From assembly GCA_958419945.1 (NCBI GenBank), contig CATZIC010000035.1, positions 1-20,898 on the forward strand: a stretch of 20,898 nucleotides of DNA, written 5' to 3'. Numbering within the stretch: the stretch's first letter is position 1; every line of letters begins with the position of its first letter. The notes beneath the pieces are model-generated. The model was not told the origin of the DNA. It searched no databases and worked only from the letters and a program-made list of their open reading frames with translations. The translations under genes and the position numbers were made by a program. The stretch is from an uncultured Clostridia bacterium (GTDB lineage: Bacteria > Bacillota > Clostridia > Christensenellales > Borkfalkiaceae). Shown piece after piece: positions 15,863-20,898 of this stretch.

Positions 15863-16461
15863 AAAAACAGCAATTTCTTACCGAACTTAGAAAAAGGCTA
15901 AAAGGACTTCCGCAAAAGGAAATTGACGAACGGATAGCCTTTTACGGCGAAATGATAGACGACAGGGTAGAGGAAGGCATTTCCGAAGAGGAAGCCGTAT
16001 CCGAAATCGGCACGGTAGACAGCGTTGCTTCGCAAATTATTGCGGAAATTCCGCTTAGTAAAATTATGAAGGAAAAAATGAAGCCTAAACGCTCGCTAAA
16101 AGGCTGGGAAATAGCACTTTTAGTATTGGGTTCGCCGCTATGGGCGCCGCTGCTTATTGCCTTTTTTGCGATAATTTTTGCGGCATACGTTGTAGTGTGG
16201 TCGCTTGTAATAACCGTTTGGGCGGTAGAATTGTCGATTTCGGCATCGGCGCTTGGCTGTATTTTCGGAAGCATTCCGATTTTCGTTAATAACGGAGTCT
16301 TTTCCGGTCTTGCGGTACTCAGTTTAGGCGCTTTGTGCGTGGGCTTGGCAATTTTACTGTTCTTTGCAGGTCTTAAAATCACTCAAGGCACGTTTAAATT
16401 TACCAAAAATATACTATTAGGCATTAAAAACACATTCTTAAAAAAGGAGCAGACAGTATGA
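15859..16461 (+). CDS. DUF1700 (HAAS-domain) membrane protein
   Basis: This is a 200-residue protein. Start ATG 15859 is set by AAGGAGGA (15845-15852); an upstream in-frame ATG at 15808 lies within padR and lacks a good site. Residues 1-60 form a helical domain rich in charged residues (FLTELRKRLKGLPQKEIDER, then EGISEEEAVSEIG) typical of DUF1700/HAAS proteins. After about residue 75 there are about four membrane spans with Ala/Val/Ile-rich sequence, then a basic tail. Its function is unknown. Family members sit beside PadR regulators and DUF4097 proteins and are thought to take part in envelope sensing; that role is inference. The stop overlaps the next start (ATGA). Confidence 0.9.
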   Translation: MKKQQFLTELRKRLKGLPQKEIDERIAFYGEMIDDRVEEGISEEEAVSEIGTVDSVASQIIAEIPLSKIMKEKMKPKRSLKGWEIALLVLGSPLWAPLLIAFFAIIFAAYVVVWSLVITVWAVELSISASALGCIFGSIPIFVNNGVFSGLAVLSLGALCVGLAILLFFAGLKITQGTFKFTKNILLGIKNTFLKKEQTV

Positions 16462-17417
16462 ACATGGCAAAAGGTTGGATTATTGCGGCAGTTGCGCTAA
16501 TTTTTGTAGGTTTAATTGTTTTTGTTGTGGCTATGACTTTCAATAAATGGGATTTTTCGGCATTAAGCACGGTAAAATACCAGCCGAAAACCTACGATAT
16601 TCAAGAAGATTTTAATAAAATTTCCATCGACGTTATGATCGATAACGTAGAATTTGTGCCTTCCGCCGACGAAAGTTGCCACGTGGAATGCGAGGAAGCG
16701 GAAAAAATCAAACATACCGCTACAGTTGTGGACGGAACGCTTGTTATCGACACGGAAGATACCCGCAAGTGGTACGAGCATATAGGTATTTTTTCTTACA
16801 CCCCTAAATTGATAGTGTATTTGCCGAAAACCGAATATCTTTCGATAAATGTGAACACAAATACGGGAAGTATTAAAATTCCAAGCGGTTTTACGATTGA
16901 AAGTATAAATTTAACAGGGGATACGGGAAGTGTGGAATGTTCTGCAAACGTTACTAAAAATATAAAAATCGAAGTAGACACAGGGCATATCAAAATAGAC
17001 GGATGCAAGCCTGAAAATATAACCCTTTCCGCCGACACCGGTCATATCGACCTTCATTCGGTTATGGCGACCGGTACAATTAGCGTGACTACGGATACGG
17101 GCGGTATATATTTAGGCGAAGTCAGAGCAAAAGACTGCAATTTGGAAAGCGACACAGGTAAAATTACCCTTGTAAACACAATCGCTTCAGGAAGTTTTGC
17201 CATCAAAAACTCAACGGGCAGTGTAATTTTCGAGGATAGCGATGCAGCGGAAATCTACGTAAGAACAAGCACCGGCAGCGTCAGAGGAACACTTCTTTCA
17301 GAAAAGATTTTTATAACCAAAACTTCTACGGGAAGAGTTGAAGTCCCCGCTTCCACCACAGGCGGCAGGTGCGAAATCACTACGGATACAGGCAGTATTA
17401 AGATAAGCATAAAATAA
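16458..17417 (+). CDS. DUF4097 family membrane-anchored beta-solenoid protein
   Basis: This 319-residue protein has one N-terminal membrane span (about 7-28) and a long beta-repeat domain. About ten units of roughly 20-22 residues each carry a [D/S]-T-G-[S/H/G/K/R] turn (for example NTGSIKI, DTGSVEC, DTGHIKI, DTGHIDL, STGSVRG, DTGSIKIS). This is the pattern of the DUF4097 right-handed beta-helix family. The topology suggests an external solenoid held at the membrane. It starts in an ATGA overlap with DUF1700 and follows GGAG at 16446-16449; a second ATG two codons later is a possible alternative. No enzymatic residues are recognisable. A terminator with a 14-bp stem lies 31 bases downstream. 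Confidence 0.9.
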   Translation: MNMAKGWIIAAVALIFVGLIVFVVAMTFNKWDFSALSTVKYQPKTYDIQEDFNKISIDVMIDNVEFVPSADESCHVECEEAEKIKHTATVVDGTLVIDTEDTRKWYEHIGIFSYTPKLIVYLPKTEYLSINVNTNTGSIKIPSGFTIESINLTGDTGSVECSANVTKNIKIEVDTGHIKIDGCKPENITLSADTGHIDLHSVMATGTISVTTDTGGIYLGEVRAKDCNLESDTGKITLVNTIASGSFAIKNSTGSVIFEDSDAAEIYVRTSTGSVRGTLLSEKIFITKTSTGRVEVPASTTGGRCEITTDTGSIKISIK

Positions 17418-17448
17418 TTTAATATCTGCTTACGATAAATCATTTTAC

Positions 17449-17487
17449 AGCCCGAACGCTTTTATTAATAAAGCGTTCGGGCTTTTA
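17449..17487 (+). terminator. Intrinsic terminator of the padR operon
   Basis: AGCCCGAACGCTTT (17449-17462) pairs perfectly with AAAGCGTTCGGGCT (17470-17483) around a 7-base loop, followed by TTTT. It lies 31 bases after the DUF4097 stop. Confidence 0.9.
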
Positions 17488-17517
17488 TCATTGAATAAAA
17501 GAACCCGCAAAAACCAC

Positions 17518-17547
17518 AAAAGTGGGACTATAAGCCCGTTATTGGCA
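17518..17547 (+). repeat. Interspersed CTATARGYC motif, copy C
   Basis: AAAAGTGGGACTATAAGCCC followed by GTTATTGGCA. Its leading AAAA is also the loop of a small CCAC/GTGG hairpin (17514-17525). Confidence 0.75.
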
Positions 17548-17558
17548 TATTTGATACA

Positions 17559-17680
17559 GTGATATTCGTCTAACGACGAGTGATATTCGGCGATTGAAAG
17601 CCGCTATTCGCTTTCAATGGCCGAGTGATATTTTGACCTGCGGTCAAAGTGATATTTGCCTGACGGCAAGTTAGCATATG
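17559..17680 (+). repeat. Modular array of four hairpins separated by GTGATATT linkers
   Basis: GTGATATT occurs exactly at 17559, 17580, 17625 and 17649, and a decayed form (GTTAGCATAT) at 17670. Each linker is followed by a different hairpin: TCGTC/GACGA (loop TAAC); a 14-pair stem with one mismatch, TCGGC-ATTGAAAGC/GCTTTCAAT-GCCGA (17587-17624); TTTGACC/GGTCAAA (loop TGC); and TTGCC/GGCAA (loop TGAC). Stem sequences differ but remain self-complementary. The array is not coding, since stops occur in the relevant frames, and it does not have the equal spacing of CRISPR. Confidence 0.85.
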
Positions 17681-17746
17681 GAATGAAAATAATTATTAGA
17701 AGTCAATAAGCGACAGCTCCACTCTTATTTACACTCAAAACTCACA

Positions 17747-17776
17747 AAAAGTCTGTCTATAGGTCGATTATCGACA
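17747..17776 (+). repeat. Interspersed CTATARGYC motif, copy D
   Basis: AAAAGTCTGTCTATAGGTCG followed by ATTATCGACA. Its second half contains the palindrome GTCGATTATCGAC (17763-17775). Confidence 0.75.
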
Positions 17777-17796
17777 CATTTGGGGCATCTGACCGC

Positions 17797-17883
17797 CGTC
17801 ATTGCGAGCGAAGCGAAGCAATCCAGACGATAAAGCAAATTCCATTCTTCTTTGCTTCGGTAACAAATTGCCTTACAATGACG
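17797..17883. repeat. CGTCATTGCGAG-type palindromic element, complete copy
   Basis: The 87-base element has perfect 8-bp inverted ends, CGTCATTG (17797-17804) and CAATGACG (17876-17883). A second internal pair, CGAAGCAA (17814-17821) and TTGCTTCG (17852-17859), is also perfect, so the whole can fold into one long hairpin. GCAATCCAG at 17818-17826 matches the short copy at 15198-15234. It looks like a MITE or REP-like sequence without a coding frame. Confidence 0.75.
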
Positions 17884-17965
17884 AAGTGAAATAGGGGAAC
17901 TACCTTTCGGGTGCAAAACCGTTCATTTGCTTATATGCTGAAACATAAATATATTATATAAATAT

Positions 17966-17993
17966 AATAAGTCGCGCTATAAGCCCATTATCG
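17966..17993 (+). repeat. Interspersed CTATARGYC motif, copy E
   Basis: AATAAGTCGCGCTATAAGCC followed by CATTATCG. It is 219 bases after copy D on the same strand and about 50 bases upstream of the importer promoter. Confidence 0.7.
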
Positions 17994-18044
17994 TGACGTT
18001 TCAAAAAAATTTATAAAAATTTTTCAAAAACAGGATCAAAACAC

Positions 18045-18073
18045 TTTACAACGCTAAAGCAATGAAGTATAGT
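18045..18073 (+). promoter_or_regulatory. Sigma-A type promoter of the amino-acid importer operon
   Basis: TTTACA (18045-18050) and TATAGT (18068-18073) are separated by 17 bases. Transcription should begin near 18080, giving a leader of about 55 bases before the ATG at 18135. Confidence 0.75.
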
Positions 18074-18084
18074 ATATGCGTAAA

Positions 18085-18112
18085 TACTTTAGCAAGCTAA
18101 ATTACTAAAGTA
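18085..18112. promoter_or_regulatory. Dyad in the importer leader, candidate operator
   Basis: TACTTTAG (18085-18092) is the exact reverse complement of CTAAAGTA (18105-18112). An inner pair TTTAGC-AA-GCTAAA (18088-18101) overlaps it. One more CTAAA lies within the promoter spacer (18054-18058). Repeated TTTAG/CTAAA half-sites at and just after the transcription start suggest a repressor site, and an RNA stem is also possible. Confidence 0.5.
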
Positions 18113-18134
18113 AAAAACGAAAAGGAAAAACACC

Positions 18135-18959
18135 ATGAAAAAATTATTGATTGTTATTTTAAGTACGTTACTTACTCTTACTGCGGTAATGGCGGTAGGT
18201 TGCAACAAACAAGGCGATGACGTAGTAAATTACAGAACGAAAACCATTACGGTTGCATACACTGATTACGAACCGATGAATTACACCGAAAACGGGGTTT
18301 TGATGGGCTTCGACACCGAACTTGCGCTTATGACTTTCAATGCGCTCGGCTACGAAGTACGCTTCAAACTTATCGATTGGTCGAATAAGTACAATGAATT
18401 ATCTTCGGGTACGGTTGACTGCCTTTGGAACGGCTTCACCGCTAATTCCGAAGACGACGGAACGCCCAGAAACGAGATAGTGAACTTTTCCTATTATTAT
18501 ATGGAAAACAAGCAGTGCATAGTAAAAAAGGCGGGCACGGCTGATATCAAAGAATTGTCGGATTTTGCGGGCAAGACCTTGTCTTTTGAAAGTGGGTCGG
18601 CTGCGGAAGATCTCGTTTCCGAAGTCGCAGGCGCAAACAAAAAGGCGGTTGCTTCCCAAATGGACGCAGTAAAGGAAGTCAATTCCGGCACCAGCCAATA
18701 CGCCATAGTGGACTTACTCCTTGCAAGCCGAATTTGCGGAAAGGGCAATTTTTCCGCTCTTGAAATCAACGACGGTTTCGAAGCGGACGTTGAGTATTAC
18801 GCCATAGGGTTTGCAAAAACCGAGGCAGGCGCTAAGCTCCGTGACGACGTAAACATCATGCTTACCGCATTTTCGAAAACCGGTCAACTTAAGACGCTTG
18901 CGGAAAAATACGGACTTGAAAAGGCTTATATAGACCTTTCCGAGCCGTCGGAGTTGTAA
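18135..18959 (+). CDS. Polar amino-acid ABC transporter substrate-binding lipoprotein (family 3)
   Basis: This 274-residue family 3 solute-binding protein delivers amino acids such as Gln, Glu, His, Arg or cystine to the downstream permease. It has an N-terminal signal with VGC at 21-23 (Cys23 lipid-modified; Ala at -3 is a less usual lipobox residue). The mature part shows the family order: VAYTDYEPMNYTENGVLMGFD, then ELALMTFNALGY, GTVDCLWNGFTAN with RNEIVNFSYYYME, and a second lobe with LSDFAGKTLSFESGSAAED, ending in LAEKYGLEK. In many relatives the third block contains an Arg that binds the ligand carboxylate; NEIVNFS follows TPR here, as expected. The substrate cannot be read from sequence. 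It is the first gene after the promoter and dyad. Confidence 0.92.
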   Translation: MKKLLIVILSTLLTLTAVMAVGCNKQGDDVVNYRTKTITVAYTDYEPMNYTENGVLMGFDTELALMTFNALGYEVRFKLIDWSNKYNELSSGTVDCLWNGFTANSEDDGTPRNEIVNFSYYYMENKQCIVKKAGTADIKELSDFAGKTLSFESGSAAEDLVSEVAGANKKAVASQMDAVKEVNSGTSQYAIVDLLLASRICGKGNFSALEINDGFEADVEYYAIGFAKTEAGAKLRDDVNIMLTAFSKTGQLKTLAEKYGLEKAYIDLSEPSEL

Positions 18960-18981
18960 TAAACCATAAGGATAGTAAGGT

Positions 18982-19170
18982 ATGGACTTGTTCGATTTCT
19001 TATTCGGAACAAAAAAGAAACGCAAAACAGGAGATCAGGAGGATTTTGATTGGGAAACCCATTGCGAATCCTGTGAAGAATTTTTGGAAGATTGCGAATG
19101 TGATTTTGAAGACGAAAGTCGTCAAGATATCGGCCGGGGCTTCGATGACGATAACGAAAACGACGACTGA
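18982..19170 (+). CDS. Small acidic Cys-rich protein of unknown function
   Basis: This 62-residue protein was not recognised. The start is supported by AAGGA (18968-18972) nine bases upstream, and the gene lies 22 bases after the binding-protein stop, inside the importer operon. A short hydrophobic head (MDLFDFLFG) is followed by a basic patch KKKRK (11-15). From residue 18 on the chain is very acidic: 24 of 62 residues overall are Asp or Glu. His27, Cys28, Cys31, Cys38 and Cys40 form an H-C-x2-C-x6-C-x-C pattern that could bind a metal. The tail is almost only Asp, Asn and Glu. There is no signal peptide. Position and spacing argue that it is real and transcribed with the transporter, but no role can be assigned. 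Confidence 0.65.
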   Translation: MDLFDFLFGTKKKRKTGDQEDFDWETHCESCEEFLEDCECDFEDESRQDIGRGFDDDNENDD

Positions 19171-19216
19171 ATTTTAAAACGTGTAAACCGAGTTTTTACC
19201 GAGTTGAAAAAATATT

Positions 19217-19915
19217 ATGAGTTTTATTGAAGTAACTACTGCTTTACTTGAAGGATTTTCGGTAACCTGCGTGCTGTTTTTGCTGACGCTTGTTTTATCT
19301 CTTCCGTTAGGGCTTTTGATATCATTTTGCACGATGAGTAAGTTTAAGCCATTAAAGGCGGTTTTTAAGGTCATAGTATGGGTTGTGCGCGGTATTCCGC
19401 TTATGCTGCAACTGTTTATGATTTATTACTTGCCGGGGATTTTGAGCGACGCTTCCGTTTCCTTTTGGGGAAGCGTGGACAACACTTTTTATTTCAAGTA
19501 CGGAATCGATAACGTCGGCTGTTTTATAGCAACGCTTATAGCCTTCGTAATAAATTACGCCTGCTATTTTTCGGAAATCTTCCGTGGCGGCATAGAAAGC
19601 ATAAGTATCGGACAGTACGAGGCCGGCAAGGTGCTTGGCATGAAGAAATCCCAAATTTTCGGCAAAGTCATTTTGCTGCAAGTTATAAAGCGTATTCTTC
19701 CGCCAATCAGTAATGAAGTTATAACCCTCGTTAAAGACACCGCTTTGGCACGAGTTATCGGCGTTATAGAAATTATCAAAGTTGCGGACGTGATGTCGAG
19801 TAAGGGGCTTATTTGGCCGCTGTTTTATACGGGCGTGTTTTACCTCGTATTCGTGGGGGCGCTTACGTTATTGTTCGGAAAATTGGAAAAGAAATTAGAC
19901 TATTTCAAAGTATAG
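19217..19915 (+). CDS. Polar amino-acid ABC transporter permease (HisM/GlnP type)
   Basis: This 232-residue membrane protein is of the polar-amino-acid permease class. Hydrophobic spans cover about 8-35, 50-75, 95-118 and two further stretches to the end. WVVRGIPLMLQLFMIYY is the typical early family signature. The EAA-type loop begins at residue 135 (EAGKVLGMKKSQIFGKVILL) and docks the ATPase; KDTALARVIGVIEI follows, as usual. Only one permease gene is present, so the channel is probably a homodimer. There is no strong ribosome site near the ATG, and translation may depend on the upstream small gene, 46 bases before. The ATPase gene starts seven bases after its stop. Confidence 0.93.
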   Translation: MSFIEVTTALLEGFSVTCVLFLLTLVLSLPLGLLISFCTMSKFKPLKAVFKVIVWVVRGIPLMLQLFMIYYLPGILSDASVSFWGSVDNTFYFKYGIDNVGCFIATLIAFVINYACYFSEIFRGGIESISIGQYEAGKVLGMKKSQIFGKVILLQVIKRILPPISNEVITLVKDTALARVIGVIEIIKVADVMSSKGLIWPLFYTGVFYLVFVGALTLLFGKLEKKLDYFKV

Positions 19916-19922
19916 GTGAAAG

Positions 19923-20768
19923 ATGCCGTATTTAAGTATTCAGAATTTCAAAAAAAGTTTTGGAAACCTCGAAGTCTTGAAGGGTATTTCCTTCGACCTG
20001 AATAAAGGGGAGGTTTTAAGCATTATAGGTTCGTCGGGAAGCGGGAAAACGACTCTGCTTCGTTCCATAAATTTTCTCGAAACGCCTGAAGAGGGCAAGA
20101 TGACTTTGGAAGGAGAGCTTTTGTTTAGCGCCGACGAAAAAACGGAAAGCGAAGAAACCTTGCGGCTTAAAAGGCTGAACTTCGGACTTGTGTTTCAGTC
20201 GTTCAACCTGTTTCCGCAGTATGACGTAATAAAAAACATAACGCTTGCGCCGGAATTGATGTTAAATTCCGAGGTCAAAAAATTTGCCAATTCTGTCAGA
20301 ATTCAATCTGGCGGCATCAAAAAAGGAACTTTAAAACAGAAAATCAGGGAGTTCCGTGCTAACAGAAAGAAGGAAATTTTAGCCGAGGGCGAAAGCCTGC
20401 TTGAAAAAATTGGGCTTAAAGACAAACTGCACGCCTATCCGCACGAACTTAGCGGCGGTCAAAAACAAAGGGTTGCCATTGCAAGGGCGTTGGCGCTTAA
20501 ACCCAAAATTCTTTGTTTCGACGAACCGACAAGCGCACTCGACCCCGAACTTATGGGGGAGGTTTTAAAGGTCATAAACGAGATTAAAGAGGGCTCGGAC
20601 GTAACCATGATAATAGTTACGCACGAAATGGAATTTGCAAAAAAGATTTCCGATAAAGTGATATTTATGTCGGACGGCAAAATCGTGGAAAGCGGAACTC
20701 CTAACGAGGTTTTCGATAATCCGAAAAATGACTTGACAATTAAGTTTTTGCAAGGTTACAATAAATAG
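19923..20768 (+). CDS. Polar amino-acid ABC transporter ATPase (GlnQ/HisP type) with an extra basic segment
   Basis: This 281-residue ATPase energises the amino-acid importer. Walker A is GSSGSGKTT (36-44), the Q-loop Gln is 92 in VFQSFNLFP, the signature LSGGQ is at 176-180, Walker B is ILCFDEPTSALD with Asp200-Glu201, and the H-loop His is in VTHEM. Usual members have about 240 residues. The excess lies between the Q-loop and the signature: 85 residues separate Gln92 from Ser177, where about 51 is common. The inserted part (about 117-157) is strongly basic, with GGIKKGTLKQKIREFRANRK at its core, and is probably helical. All catalytic motifs are intact, so the enzyme should work. The gene lies seven bases after the permease. 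Confidence 0.94.
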   Translation: MPYLSIQNFKKSFGNLEVLKGISFDLNKGEVLSIIGSSGSGKTTLLRSINFLETPEEGKMTLEGELLFSADEKTESEETLRLKRLNFGLVFQSFNLFPQYDVIKNITLAPELMLNSEVKKFANSVRIQSGGIKKGTLKQKIREFRANRKKEILAEGESLLEKIGLKDKLHAYPHELSGGQKQRVAIARALALKPKILCFDEPTSALDPELMGEVLKVINEIKEGSDVTMIIVTHEMEFAKKISDKVIFMSDGKIVESGTPNEVFDNPKNDLTIKFLQGYNK

Positions 20769-20797
20769 TGTAAACACCGTTTTTAAGAGGGGTAAAC

Positions 20798-20898
20798 ATG
20801 AGCAACAATAACGAACGTATTGAAGAACTTTATAACGCTATTTTGAAACTTAAGTCCGTAGATGATTGTATAGCCTTTTTCGAGGACCTTTGCACTTA
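20798..20898 (+). CDS. YerC/YecD-type TrpR-family regulator, N-terminal fragment (3' end outside window)
   Basis: Only the first 33 full codons are present. ATG 20798 follows AGAGGGG (20786-20792) at five bases. The translation contains RIEELYNAILKLKSVDDC and then IAFFEDLCT, which fits the start of the YerC/YecD branch of TrpR-like DNA-binding proteins (those begin with a similar ELxxAILxLKxxEECxxFFEDLCT pattern). The helix-turn-helix would lie beyond the window. It follows the importer ATPase by 29 bases on the same strand with no terminator between, so it may be the last gene of that operon. Confidence 0.78.
   Translation, partial: MSNNNERIEELYNAILKLKSVDDCIAFFEDLCT

Larger units (their letters stand above)
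17418..18134. other. Gene-free gap of 717 bases with terminator, repeat array and promoter
   Basis: No credible coding frame is present. In order it contains the terminator of the padR operon, motif copy C, the GTGATATT hairpin array, motif copy D, a full CGTCATTGCGAG palindromic element, motif copy E, and the promoter and dyad leader of the amino-acid importer. These are listed separately. Confidence 0.85.

Noticed and set aside
15942..16382. Minus-strand frame of 146 codons inside DUF1700
   Set aside because: The Ser/Ala/Thr-rich product arises from reading the hydrophobic codons backwards; no start signal.
17559..17680. CRISPR array
   Set aside because: Linkers are only 8 bases, intervening units are hairpins of unequal length, and no cas gene is present.

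Overview
The window looks like a chromosomal segment of a low-to-moderate GC Gram-positive anaerobe, most likely an uncultured gut Clostridia lineage. Supporting signs are strong AGGAGG-type ribosome sites, type II (lipobox) signal peptides, sigma-A promoters with extended -10 elements, TGA used as stop in ATGA overlaps, and gene families typical of gut Firmicutes. The taxonomic placement is inference. No rRNA, tRNA, CRISPR array, transposase or phage gene was recognised.

Region 1 (1-13034) is a plus-strand glycan-utilisation locus: the C-terminal part of a GH3 glycosidase; a sugar ABC importer (636-aa binding lipoprotein plus two permeases, no ATPase in the window); a secreted lipoprotein with Cys-x-x-Cys repeats; a GH31 glycosidase with a PA14-like insertion; a PhnP-like metallo-beta-lactamase-fold protein; a GH36 alpha-galactosidase; and a GH2 glycosidase. 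Spacing is tight, with a 1-base and a 4-base overlap. Two internal hairpins flank the Cys-repeat lipoprotein gene, and a strong terminator closes the cluster. The picture is import of oligosaccharides followed by intracellular trimming from both alpha and beta ends.

Region 2 (about 13035-15361): a well-formed promoter drives a membrane-anchored or secreted GH5 enzyme resembling subfamily-8 beta-mannanases, followed by a Vat-type hexapeptide acetyltransferase. GH5 mannanase plus GH36 alpha-galactosidase would suit galactomannan, but that is inference.

Region 3 (about 15496-17487): its own promoter, PadR regulator, DUF1700 membrane protein and DUF4097 beta-solenoid membrane protein, with overlapping starts and a 14-bp-stem terminator.

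Region 4 (18045-20768): a promoter with a dyad leader, then a polar-amino-acid ABC importer (binding lipoprotein, 62-aa acidic Cys-rich protein, permease, ATPase with an unusual insertion). The start of a YerC/TrpR-like regulator runs off the end.

The least explained part is the non-coding DNA at 15056-15547 and 17418-18134. It holds five plus-strand copies of a roughly 28-nt motif (core CTATARGYC) spaced about 203-229 nt within each gap, two copies of a CGTCATTGCGAG-type palindromic repeat, a 13-bp perfect inverted repeat, and a modular array in which GTGATATT linkers alternate with sequence-divergent hairpins. I regard this composite repeat system as the best candidate for something undescribed.
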